From Nannocystis punicea (GTDB taxonomy: Bacteria > Myxococcota_A > Polyangia > Nannocystales > Nannocystaceae), in the NCBI RefSeq assembly GCF_026965555.1, contig NZ_CP114040.1, positions 5,084,001 through 5,148,000 of the forward strand: DNA of 64,000 bases. The letters run 5' to 3'. The notes under the pieces were generated by a model that was given only the letters and a program-made list of their open reading frames with translations, searched no databases and was not told the origin of the DNA. Below, piece by piece: positions 53,369 to 61,476 of this stretch. Numbering within the stretch: the stretch's first letter is position 1; every line of letters begins with the position of its first letter. The position numbers were made by a program, and so were the translations under genes.

Positions 53369-53891
53369 GTCGTCGCCATCGATCGCCCGGCTGCGCGAGT
53401 TCCTCGAGCTGCTCGACGTCCCGTCGAGCACGCTCAAGCGCGACCCTCGCGGCCAGACGTGGCTGCCGCCGGAGATGCGCGCGCTGGTCGAGGCCGACGC
53501 CGAGTGCCGCGCCGAGCTCGTCCGCTTCGTCGACCGCGAGCTCGAGCTGTTCGACAGCGTGCGCCAGCGCAACGATCCGCTGTTCGCCAAGGACGTGCTG
53601 AACGCCACGCATGCGGTCGAGATCGCCGGCGCCGGGCTCGATCCGCGGGTGCGCAGCTGGATCCTCGGGCTGTTCTACGCGCTGGCGACGATCGCCGGCT
53701 ACGCCACGCTCGCGCCGCTGTTCGGGCTGTCGGAGCGGGGCAGCGTGCTGGCGCAGGCCCGGGCCGCGCTCGGCCTGGCGAGCGAGGCGACGAGCCCGAG
53801 CGCGTGGGGCCTGGCCGCCGTCGGCGCCGCGGTGGCGCTGGCGCTGCTGCTCGCGTTCATGCCGAGCCGGCGCCCGAGCTCGCGCGCGTGA
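53361..53891 (+). CDS. Probable anti-sigma membrane partner
   Basis: A 176-residue protein: a soluble N-terminal part (about 1-95; SIARLREFLELLDVPSSTLK, ALVEADAECRAELVRFVDRE) and two hydrophobic segments (ILGLFYALATIAGYATLAPL; LAAVGAAVALALLLAFM). No ZAS zinc motif (HxxxCxxC) is visible. Position directly after the sigma gene (8-bp overlap) and a membrane anchor make an anti-sigma role likely, but this is inferred from context only. Confidence 0.6.
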   Translation: MPESSPSIARLREFLELLDVPSSTLKRDPRGQTWLPPEMRALVEADAECRAELVRFVDRELELFDSVRQRNDPLFAKDVLNATHAVEIAGAGLDPRVRSWILGLFYALATIAGYATLAPLFGLSERGSVLAQARAALGLASEATSPSAWGLAAVGAAVALALLLAFMPSRRPSSRA

Positions 53892-54223
53892 CCAGCGAGT
53901 GCGATCGACTGCGCTTGCGAGGATGAGCTCGAGCGGCACGCGACGATCGTCGTCGGCCGTCGGCGATTCGACGGTGCGCGTCCATCGTCGACGATGATGA
54001 TCCTCGTGCTCACTGGACTGTGCTGGTGATCACTCGCAGGCCGATCTCGATGGCTCGCGCAAGGTCGCGGGGCGTGAGTTGGCGGACGCCGAGCGGGCCA
54101 CGGTCGAGCTCGGCCATTCGCGCTTAAACGCCAGCGGGCGGCCCGCCCGCACGAGATTTCGCCCCGGCGGCGAGACGGTGCATAGTTCAGACACAGGCCC
54201 GTCCAAGCGCGCCAGGAGACAAC
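53892..54223. other. Intergenic region, no gene seen
   Basis: A 332-bp gap without a convincing frame. Two short perfect palindromes are present: CGACGATCGTCG at 53941-53952 and CATCGTCGACGATG at 53983-53996. An AGGAG precedes the next gene. A promoter must lie here, but I cannot place it. Confidence 0.5.
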
Positions 54224-55063
54224 ATGCCCGTTTCACGCAGACTCGCTTCCATCGCCCTCGCCGCCGCTTGCTGTGTCGCCGCCGGGACGGCGACCACGAC
54301 GGCCAAGGCGGGTGATGGCGCCGTCAACGTGCTGGTGGTCAAGGAGCACGGGGTCGGCAGCGCGGCGCAGGCTCAACCCTTGATCGACAAGCTCATCGCC
54401 GTGGTGGCGAAGCAGAACGGCTGGACCGCGAGCGCGGGCAAGTACCTCACGAGCCGCGAGGCCGCCGAGACGCAGATCCACTCGATCGACCCGCACTACG
54501 GGATCATGTCGCTGGCCGCGTTCCTGGCCCTCGGTCCCAAGCACAAGCTCGACGTCATCGGCCAGGCCGAGGTCGCACAGGCGGGCGGGCGGCAGTATCA
54601 CATCATCAGCAAGACCCAGGCGGACCTCGCCGGCTGCAAGGGCAAGACTCTGGCGAGCGACCACGCCGACGACCGCAAGTTCATCGACAAGGTGATCGGC
54701 GCCGGCAAGTTCTCGCTCGCCGACTTCACTCTGGTCGAGACCAAGCGGCCGGTGCAGACGCTCAAGAAGGTGACGAGCGGCGAGGCCGAGTGCGCGCTCA
54801 TCGACGACGCGCAGCTGGCCGAGCTCGGCAAGATCGAGGGCGGCGCCGCGGTGAAGTCGATCTGGGCGTCCGAAAAGCTGCCGCCGATGGTGGTCGTGGC
54901 GTTCCCGTCGGCGCCCGCGGCGGAGCGCAAGGCGTTCCAGAGCAGCCTCGGGAAGATCTGCGCCGGCGACGGCAAGGCGACCTGCCGCGAGGCCGGCCTG
55001 TCGGCGTTCAAGACCGCGAGCGCGGCCGACTACGCCAGCGTGACCGCGGCCTACGACAAGTGA
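54224..55063 (+). CDS. PhnD/PtxB-like phosphate-phosphonate type substrate-binding protein
   Basis: A 279-residue secreted protein: signal MPVSRRLASIALAAACCVAA ending near AKA, then a two-lobe type 2 periplasmic binding fold. Characteristic segments are VNVLVVKEHGVGSAAQAQPL, DPHYGIMSLAAFLAL, CKGKTLASDHADDRKFIDKV and GEAECALIDDAQLAEL. PhnD-like proteins bind phosphonate, phosphite or related anions for ABC uptake, but there is no permease or ATPase nearby, so this orphan may be a sensor or may work with a distant transporter. Start ATG 54224 has AGGAG at suitable spacing. The next gene lies 34 bp downstream. Confidence 0.8.
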   Translation: MPVSRRLASIALAAACCVAAGTATTTAKAGDGAVNVLVVKEHGVGSAAQAQPLIDKLIAVVAKQNGWTASAGKYLTSREAAETQIHSIDPHYGIMSLAAFLALGPKHKLDVIGQAEVAQAGGRQYHIISKTQADLAGCKGKTLASDHADDRKFIDKVIGAGKFSLADFTLVETKRPVQTLKKVTSGEAECALIDDAQLAELGKIEGGAAVKSIWASEKLPPMVVVAFPSAPAAERKAFQSSLGKICAGDGKATCREAGLSAFKTASAADYASVTAAYDK

Positions 55064-55097
55064 CCGCGTGGCGAGCGCCGTGGTATTCCTGCCGGCG

Positions 55098-55769
55098 ATG
55101 CGCAGCTCGCTCCTCGCCGTCATCCTCGTCGCGCTCGCCGGTTGCCGCCCGCACGGCAACACCCAGAACCCCAAGTTCGCGGCGGCCGCCGAGACGCACG
55201 ACCCGATCGCCGTGTACGAGGCGCTCGAGGCCCAGATCGACGCCCAGACCGACACCCCGTCCGACCGCGAGGACGCCTACGCGCTGATCACCAGCTGGGA
55301 AGAGGACACCCCGGCCTACGCGTTCGCCCGCGCCGCCATCGCCGGCCGGCTGGCGGAGAACCGCGGGTTGCAGGCGGGCGGCCTGGTGACCGAGGCCGAG
55401 GCGTACGCCCGCAAGGTCCGCGAGAAGGAGCCCGACTTCCGCGAGGGCGCGGCGACGCATCTGCTCGGCTCGCTGTATGTGGCGGCGCCGTCGCGGCTGC
55501 TCAAGCACGGCGACTCGGAGACGGGGATCGAGCTGCTCGAGAAGGAGGTCGAGGCGCACCCGGAGCGGCCGATCGGCCAGCTGCGCCTGGCCAGCGGCTA
55601 CATCACTCTCGGCGACGCGGACTCGGCCAAGGAGCCGCTGTGCGCGGCCAAGGGCATGGAAGAGCGGCTCGGCGCGGGCGACCGGCGGTTGCTGGCCAAG
55701 CTGATCGAGGAGGCGGGCGGCGCGGCGGCGCTGGCCTGTCCGGCGCCGGTCGGCGGGGCCGGGGAATGA
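55098..55769 (+). CDS. TatT-like TPR lipoprotein
   Basis: A 223-residue lipoprotein, signal ending VALAGC (Cys15). The chain is TPR-like helices with the pattern of the TRAP-transporter-associated TatT family: EAEAYARKVREKEPDF, ATHLLGSLYVAAPSRLLKHG, then GIELLEKEVEAHPERP and LRLASGYITLGDADSAKE. TatT proteins form trimers in the periplasm beside TRAP transporters; no TRAP gene is near, so the role here is open. Start ATG 55098 gives the signal. The stop overlaps the next gene start (ATGA), so both are translated together. Confidence 0.8.
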   Translation: MRSSLLAVILVALAGCRPHGNTQNPKFAAAAETHDPIAVYEALEAQIDAQTDTPSDREDAYALITSWEEDTPAYAFARAAIAGRLAENRGLQAGGLVTEAEAYARKVREKEPDFREGAATHLLGSLYVAAPSRLLKHGDSETGIELLEKEVEAHPERPIGQLRLASGYITLGDADSAKEPLCAAKGMEERLGAGDRRLLAKLIEEAGGAAALACPAPVGGAGE

Positions 55770-58700
55770 CGACCGCCGCCGGCGGAGGCGGCCCGCGCCG
55801 GTCCGATCGGACATGGCGGAAAGCGCTGGTCGCTTGGGCCATGTTATTTGGGACAGGTACGGTGGCGTGTCACTCGCGCCTGCCGCGGCTGTCCGAGCAG
55901 GGCCGCCATGAAGAGGTGGTGGCGCGGGCCGGGCAGGCGCGGATCTTGCCGCGCGGCAAGGCGGCGCGGGCGTGGGCCCGCTCGCTGGTGGCGCTCGGGC
56001 GGCCGGAGGAGGCGCGGGCGGTGCTGCTCCGCGACTTCCGCAAGCACGCGGAGCTGCCGTCGCTGGTGGCGCTCGCCGATCTCGAGGCGGCCGAGGGCCT
56101 GACCGGGCTGGCGGCGGCGCACTACGCCCGCGCGGCCAGCCTCGAGACCGATCCGCTGGCAGGGCGGAGCGACGTCTGCGAGCTGTTCCGCCGGCGGGCG
56201 GCGCGGTTTCTGGCCGAGGGCGAGGCGCTGGCGGCCGATCTCGACCTGCGGCGGGTGGCGATGATCTGTCCCAAAGGCAAGTCGAGCGCCGACGAGGTGC
56301 AGTGGCGAGCCGACCGCGCGCTGCACGAACAGGTGGTGGCGGCGGCGAAGATCCAGGCGCGCGCCCAGCGGACCCTGGCCGGCTGCGAGGGCGAGCGCTG
56401 CCGGCCGCCGTCGCTCGATGCGCGCACGCAGGCGCTCGCGCAGGCGCTCGCGCAGGCGCGAGAGGCCGGGCCGGCGGCGCTGCGCGAGGCGGCCGGCCGC
56501 CTGGCGGTCCAGCTCGAGCCTGCCGACGTGGCCGACCTGCTGGCGGCGGAGCTGCGCGGCGAGCTGGGGCTCGACCTGGTCGACCTCGACGAGCTGCGCG
56601 GGTGGATCGGCGAGTCGGCGGCGGCCGACGTGGTCGCGGCGGCCGACGCCCGGGTGTCGCAGCTGGCGCGCGACTACGTGCGGCTGCGGCTGGCGCAGCT
56701 GGGGCCCGGCTACGAGCTGCCGGGGGACGACGCGGCGCGGTCGACTGCGAGCATTGTGATCCGCCTGCTCGACGCGGCCGACGACGACCCGGGGGCCGCA
56801 GCGATGAGCTGGCGGGTGTTCGTGCTGCTCGGAGATCTGCCGAGCGCCGAGATGGCGCTGACGGGCAGCCTCGGCGGCCGCGCCGCCCCGGGACGCGCGG
56901 CGGCGGTGGCCGACGACCTCGCCCGCGAGACGGCCGGCGGCGCGAGTCTGTCCTCTGGGACAGGCGAGCCGGCGAGCGGAAAATCAGGCGCGAAGCGTTC
57001 TCCGGGGACAGGCGGTCCGGCGAGCGGGAAGTCGGCTTCGGGGAGTAAGAGCCTGTCCCCTGAGACAGGTACAGCCGCGAGCGAAAGGGCGGGCGCGGGC
57101 GTGAGTCTGTCTCCTGGGACAGGTGGTCCCGCGACCGGTCCGTCGAGCGGGGCAGGCAGTGGCTCGGCGCAGCGGGCCGTTCCGCCGCCCGCGCTGTGGT
57201 CGGCGCGCGTGGCCGTCGACGCGTCGACGTTGCCGAGGCTGTTGCAGCTGGCCCGCCTGCGCGGGGCAGCCGGGCGGCACGATCAGGCGGTGTCGATCGC
57301 CGCGTGGGCGCTGGCCGAGGGGCAGGCGCGCGGGGTGACGGGGATCGCCGAGCTGGCCGCTGCCGAGGCCCGACACGAGCTGGCCGGGGGTCGGCCGTGG
57401 GCGGCGCTGAGCCTCGCCACTGTGGTCCGTAGCGCGCCGACCGACGACGTCGTGCGCGCGGCCGGCTCGGCGATCGTGCTCGAGCAGGCGGCCTGCGGCG
57501 GGCGCTGCGGCGACGCCGACGACCGCGCGGCGGTCGTGCAGGTGTTCGGAGAGACATGGCTCTCGGAGCAGGAGCGGCGCGCGACCGAGGCCGCGCACGC
57601 GCGCGCGCCGGCGAGCCCTCGGGGGGCCGCGTGCCCGCTGCTGGCGGAGTCGCTGGCGCCGGGGGCGAGCGGCCCGCTGGCGGCGACGCTGCGGCGCGCG
57701 CGGACCGAGGGCCTCGGCGCGCCGGAGCTCGGCGAGGCGCTGCGGGAGGTGATCGAGGCCGACTTGACGCTCGACTGCGCCGGGCGGGTCGCGGTGCCGC
57801 TGATGTACGCCGCCGACACGAGGGTGGCCGCGGAGGCGCTGGCGGACAACCTGGCCCACGTGCCGCAGGAGATCGCCGCGGGGCAGCTGGCGCTGCAAGC
57901 GGAGCTGGCGCTGATCCTCGGCCGGCGCGATCACGCCGATCAGCTGGCCCAGGCGGCCGGGGCGGCGTCGGCCGATCCGCGCGCGGTGTGGCGGCGAGCG
58001 GCGCGGATGGCCGCCTGGATCGACGCCCGCCACTACGAGCTGCTGGCGCTGCGCCAGCTGCTGCTGCACGGGGCCGAGGCTGGCGAGGCCGACGAGGTCC
58101 GGCTGCGCCTGGCCGTGCGAGCGGTGCGGGACGCCAACGACGCCTGGGCGCCGCGCCGGTCCGAGGCCGGCCGAGAGGCGCTGCTCCGCGGGGTCGAGAG
58201 CTTCCTCGCCGAGGTCCCGCCGGCCCGCCGCTGGCACGCCCGCGAGGCGCTGGCGCTGGCGCTGGCCGAGTTCGAGTGGACCGACGAGCAGGCCGCCGCG
58301 CTGGTCCGCGCGGCGGTGTGGCCGGAGCTGTCGGTGGTGCTCACGCACCCGGCGGGGTTCCGCCAGCTCGAGCGGGCCTTCGGCGGCGACGTCCCCGGGA
58401 TCACCGCGCCGGCGCTGGCCCCGGCGCAGCTGGCGGCCGCGCTGGCGCCGCTGAAGCCGCTCGGCGATCCCCGGCTGGCTGGCGCGAAGGACATGTCTTC
58501 AGGGACAGGTTCTAAAAGGCCTGGCGCGAAGAGCATGTCTGAAGGGGCAGGCAAGCCTGGCGCGAAGAGCATGGCCGATGGCGCAGGGGCGGCGAGCGGC
58601 GCTGGCGCGAAGGACATGGCCGAAGGGGCAGGCAAGCCCGGAGCGGCGGACGGCGCCGCCGCGAGCGCGCTGCCGGTCGAGGCCGAGGCGTTCTGCGCCG

Positions 58701-59014
58701 TCGACGCGCTGCAGCCGGCGAGGCTGGCTGCCCTGCGCGGGTCGAGCGGCCCGGCGAGGGTGCGGGCGGCCGCGGCCCTGGCCGTCACCGGCGACGCGGC
58801 GACCCGCAAGCAGGCGCTGCAGCTGCTGGTCGCCGGCCTCGAGCCGGCCCGTCGCGCGGCCGTGCTCGACGCGGTGAGCGTCGGCCTGGCCGCCGCGCCC
58901 GGACGCGAGGCGGCGCCGATGGTGGTGGGCGACGACGACCTGCTGGCGATCGTGTTCGGGCTGGTCCGCGACCCCGCCCGCCGGCCGCGCGAGATCAAGG
59001 GGCAGGACGGATGA
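55766..59014 (+). CDS. Large helical-repeat lipoprotein
   Basis: A 1082-residue lipoprotein. The signal has Arg-rich n-region residues, a core at A20-V33 and lipobox GTVAC with Cys35. The body is Ala/Leu/Arg-rich helical repeats of TPR type (AKAARAWARSLVALGRPEEA; LADLEAAEGLTGLAAAHYAR; LLQLARLRGAAGRHDQAVSI), interrupted by low-complexity linkers at about 393-460 and 908-955. Both linkers consist largely of in-frame palindromes (SLSPGTG, KDMSSGTG and similar). Its position in a coupled operon between TatT-like and sulfatase-like genes suggests an envelope assembly role; function is unknown. The ATG overlaps the upstream stop. Confidence 0.75.
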   Translation: MTTAAGGGGPRRSDRTWRKALVAWAMLFGTGTVACHSRLPRLSEQGRHEEVVARAGQARILPRGKAARAWARSLVALGRPEEARAVLLRDFRKHAELPSLVALADLEAAEGLTGLAAAHYARAASLETDPLAGRSDVCELFRRRAARFLAEGEALAADLDLRRVAMICPKGKSSADEVQWRADRALHEQVVAAAKIQARAQRTLAGCEGERCRPPSLDARTQALAQALAQAREAGPAALREAAGRLAVQLEPADVADLLAAELRGELGLDLVDLDELRGWIGESAAADVVAAADARVSQLARDYVRLRLAQLGPGYELPGDDAARSTASIVIRLLDAADDDPGAAAMSWRVFVLLGDLPSAEMALTGSLGGRAAPGRAAAVADDLARETAGGASLSSGTGEPASGKSGAKRSPGTGGPASGKSASGSKSLSPETGTAASERAGAGVSLSPGTGGPATGPSSGAGSGSAQRAVPPPALWSARVAVDASTLPRLLQLARLRGAAGRHDQAVSIAAWALAEGQARGVTGIAELAAAEARHELAGGRPWAALSLATVVRSAPTDDVVRAAGSAIVLEQAACGGRCGDADDRAAVVQVFGETWLSEQERRATEAAHARAPASPRGAACPLLAESLAPGASGPLAATLRRARTEGLGAPELGEALREVIEADLTLDCAGRVAVPLMYAADTRVAAEALADNLAHVPQEIAAGQLALQAELALILGRRDHADQLAQAAGAASADPRAVWRRAARMAAWIDARHYELLALRQLLLHGAEAGEADEVRLRLAVRAVRDANDAWAPRRSEAGREALLRGVESFLAEVPPARRWHAREALALALAEFEWTDEQAAALVRAAVWPELSVVLTHPAGFRQLERAFGGDVPGITAPALAPAQLAAALAPLKPLGDPRLAGAKDMSSGTGSKRPGAKSMSEGAGKPGAKSMADGAGAASGAGAKDMAEGAGKPGAADGAAASALPVEAEAFCAVDALQPARLAALRGSSGPARVRAAAALAVTGDAATRKQALQLLVAGLEPARRAAVLDAVSVGLAAAPGREAAPMVVGDDDLLAIVFGLVRDPARRPREIKGQDG
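55812..55857. repeat. Three phased palindromes encoding a lipoprotein signal
   Basis: Units at 55812-55829, 55826-55843 and 55840-55857 (CATGTTATTTGGGACAGG) share junction tetramers and have exact 14-bp phasing. They encode residues 16-31 of the host protein, most of its signal peptide, ending four residues before the lipidated Cys35. Confidence 0.8.
56947..57123. repeat. In-frame palindromes in the first linker
   Basis: Units at 56947-56964 (TCTGTCCTCTGGGACAGG), 57052-57069 and 57106-57123, with a half unit near 57009. All are read in the same phase as (S)LSxGTG, so the linker is a degenerate protein repeat made of the DNA element. Confidence 0.8.
58492..58632. repeat. In-frame palindromes in the second linker
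   Basis: Units at 58492-58509 (CATGTCTTCAGGGACAGG), 58506-58523, 58534-58551, 58570-58587 and 58615-58632, encoding KDMSSGTG, KSMSEGAG, KSMADGAG and KDMAEGAG. Unit starts 58492, 58506 and 58534 keep multiples of 14 bp. Confidence 0.8.
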
Positions 59015-61464
59015 CGGGCGGCGCTCGCCCATGTCGTTCACAGCAGGAACCTCGGGCCATGGACTTCGGGCCAGATCGACGCGAAGACGGGGCGCAGGGC
59101 GCCGCGGGCAGAAGCGACGCGAGCGGCCTTCGCGGCCCGCCTGGGCTGGACGTGGCGAGTTCGGTGGGCCTTCCGTGCGCGGCGAGCTCGGGTAAGCCCT
59201 CGAGGACATGCTGGAAAGAGCATGTGCTTCGGGGCATGTTTTTTATGACATGTCTCTTCGGACCTGCCTGCGAGGCCACCAAGTCCGAGCCCGCGCCGGC
59301 CCCGACGGCGGCGCCGCGGCCGGCCGCGCCGGCGCCGGTGGCCCGGATCGTGACGGCCGACCTGTGGCAGGACCTGATCGCGCAGCGGCCGGGGGCGCTG
59401 ACGCTGGTCGACGGGCGGCTGGTGGTCGAGCTCGGGCGGGTGCAGGCGCGGGCCAACCTCGATCTCGGGACGGGCGCGGCGATCCGGCTCGGCGAGGAGT
59501 TCGGCGAGGAGCGCGGGGCGCTGGTGTTCGGCGCCGGGGGCACGCTGACGCTGCCGCTCGACGGCGAGCTGGCGCCGAAGCTGCACCCCGACAGCGACGG
59601 CCAGCCGGGGCTGGCGATGGCGGTGACGCTGCGGTCGATGGTGCCGGGGCAGGCGGTCACGGCGCTGTGGAACGAGCAGCCGCTGGCGCACCTGTCCATC
59701 GGGGAAGAGTGGGAGCGGCGCACGTTCTCGCTGCCGCCGGCGCTGGTGCGCGCGGGCGAGAACCGGCTGCGGCTGCACTTCTCGCGCCTGGGCCGCGGGG
59801 GCCAGCCGAGCGCGGCGATCCAGCGGGTCGAGGTGGGGCCGCGCGCGGCGATCGTCGCCGGACCGGCGCCCCAGGCCGGCGGGTACCGGGTGCACGCCGG
59901 CGACGGCGACGAGGTCTCGCTCGACCTGGCCCAGGGGACATCTCTGGTGTTCTACGCGCTGGCGCCCCGGCGCGGGCGGCTGCGGGTCGAGGGCCGCGGC
60001 GAGCTGGCGGTGCTGGTGAGCACCGACGCCGAGCACCGCGAGGGCCGGCCGCCGGCGCTGCTGCTCGACGGGGCGCTGGGGCCGGCGGGTCGCGACCTCG
60101 ACCTCTCGGGCTACGGCGGGCAGCCGCTGCGGATCGAGGTGCGCGCGCCGGCGGGCGGGGAGGGGGCGACGCTGCGGGTGCTGCAGCTGGTCGCGGGCCG
60201 CTCGCGGCCGGTCGATCGCCGCGAACGCAAGCCGCGTGACCTGATCGTGCTCGCGGTCGAGGGCGCCCGCGCGGACGATTTGCTCGGGGTGCTGCTCGGC
60301 GGGCCGCGGTTCCCGGCGGTCGAGCGGCTGGCGGCCGAGTCGCTGGTGTTCGAGCGCGCGTACGCGGTGTCGCCGTGGGCGGTGCCGACCCACGCGGCGC
60401 TGCTGTCGTCGGTGCCGCCGCCGGGCCACGCGACGGTGCGCGGGACGTTCGTCGCCGACGGCCAGGTGCTGCTGCCCGAGCTGCTCGATCGGGCAGGTTA
60501 TTACGGGGTCGGGGTCGCGGCCAACGCCGACTTCAACGCCGAGCGCGGTCTGGTCCAGGGCCTCGACTTCGTCCGTAATATGACCCAAGGGACAGGTGCG
60601 GGGAAGGACGCGCGATCGGTGGTGCGCGCGGCGCTCGAGGCGATCGCCGGCAAGCCGCCGCCGCGGTTCGTGTACGCCGACGTGGCCGATCCGCAGGCGC
60701 CGTACGATCCGCCGCGCGAGCACGTCGGCGGGCCGCCGCCGCCCGACGCGCCGCTGCCACACCTGACTCATTTGTGGCTCGGACGGGTGCGCGCCGGCCG
60801 GGTGGTGGCCGAGCCGGCGCAGCGGGACTACGTGCGCCGGCTGTACCGCGGCGAGCTGCAGGTGGTCGACGCGGCGCTCGCCGATCTGCTGGCGGCGATG
60901 GAGGAGCAGGGCGGGCTCGACGAGGCGGCGCTGGTGCTGGTCGGGCTGCACGGCGAGGAGTTCTTCGAGCACGGCGGGGCGCTGCACGGGTTCTCGCTGC
61001 ACGAGGAGAGCCTGCGGGTGCCGCTCGTCATCCGCGCTCCGGCCCTCCTCGCGCCCGGCCGGGTGACGGCGCCGGTCGATCTGCTCGACCTGGCGCCGAC
61101 CCTGGCCGACCTGCTGGGCCTGCCGTTCCCGCCGCAGTGGCAGGGCGACAGCCTGGTGCCCCTCATCGACGACCCCCAGCCGCCGCCCCGGCTGGTGGTG
61201 GCGTACCTGGGCGACGGGGCGCGCGCGGCGGTCCTCGGCGACTACAAGCTCATCGTCGGCAGCGGCCGCGACGCGCAGCGCCTGTACGACCTCGCGGCCG
61301 ATCCCGGGGAGACCCGCGACCTCGAGGTCGACGGCGGGATCGCGCTCCGGCTGACCCGCACGGCCCTGGCGTGGGAGATGGCGGCCGAAGGGCGGTGGAA
61401 GCGGAGCCGCTGGGGGACCGGCGCGGACCTCAAGCCGGCCTTTGCGCTCGACCACGGGATGTAG
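59011..61464 (+). CDS. Sulfatase-like (alkaline phosphatase superfamily) protein, metal site degenerate
   Basis: Up to 817 residues. The C-terminal half (about 405-800) is a sulfatase-type fold: PRDLIVLAVEGARADDLLG, SPWAVPTHAALLSSVPP, GLHGEEFFEHGGALHGFSLH, LRVPLVIRAP and the ending KLIVGSGRDAQRLYDLAADP. Key metal ligands look changed: the first Asp (usual IDTLRAD) is Glu in VEGARAD, and the Asp of SDHGEE is Leu. It may be inactive or have another chemistry. The N-terminal half is beta-rich. ATG 59011 overlaps the upstream stop; GTG 59224 would instead give a compact lipoprotein signal (LRGMFFMTCLFGPAC). It is in an operon with 55098 and 55766. Confidence 0.75.
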   Translation: MTGGARPCRSQQEPRAMDFGPDRREDGAQGAAGRSDASGLRGPPGLDVASSVGLPCAASSGKPSRTCWKEHVLRGMFFMTCLFGPACEATKSEPAPAPTAAPRPAAPAPVARIVTADLWQDLIAQRPGALTLVDGRLVVELGRVQARANLDLGTGAAIRLGEEFGEERGALVFGAGGTLTLPLDGELAPKLHPDSDGQPGLAMAVTLRSMVPGQAVTALWNEQPLAHLSIGEEWERRTFSLPPALVRAGENRLRLHFSRLGRGGQPSAAIQRVEVGPRAAIVAGPAPQAGGYRVHAGDGDEVSLDLAQGTSLVFYALAPRRGRLRVEGRGELAVLVSTDAEHREGRPPALLLDGALGPAGRDLDLSGYGGQPLRIEVRAPAGGEGATLRVLQLVAGRSRPVDRRERKPRDLIVLAVEGARADDLLGVLLGGPRFPAVERLAAESLVFERAYAVSPWAVPTHAALLSSVPPPGHATVRGTFVADGQVLLPELLDRAGYYGVGVAANADFNAERGLVQGLDFVRNMTQGTGAGKDARSVVRAALEAIAGKPPPRFVYADVADPQAPYDPPREHVGGPPPPDAPLPHLTHLWLGRVRAGRVVAEPAQRDYVRRLYRGELQVVDAALADLLAAMEEQGGLDEAALVLVGLHGEEFFEHGGALHGFSLHEESLRVPLVIRAPALLAPGRVTAPVDLLDLAPTLADLLGLPFPPQWQGDSLVPLIDDPQPPPRLVVAYLGDGARAAVLGDYKLIVGSGRDAQRLYDLAADPGETRDLEVDGGIALRLTRTALAWEMAAEGRWKRSRWGTGADLKPAFALDHGM
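59030..59075. repeat. Three phased palindromes at the gene's 5-prime end
   Basis: Units at 59030-59047, 59044-59061 and 59058-59075 keep the exact 14-bp period. They sit just after the ATGA overlap, so either they encode an N-terminal extension or, if translation starts at 59224, they lie in an untranslated leader. Confidence 0.75.
59207..59266. repeat. Four phased palindromes encoding a signal-like segment
   Basis: Units start at 59207, 59221, 59235 and 59249, each sharing CATG. The first is CATGCTGGAAAGAGCATG. They encode residues 66-86, a basic-then-hydrophobic segment ending two residues before a possible lipidated Cys87. Confidence 0.85.
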
Positions 61465-61476
61465 TAATCGCCGCGC

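Noticed and set aside
55008..57557. 849-codon minus-strand frame
   Set aside because: It is a Pro/Arg/Ala/Ser string antisense to the TatT-like and large lipoprotein genes.
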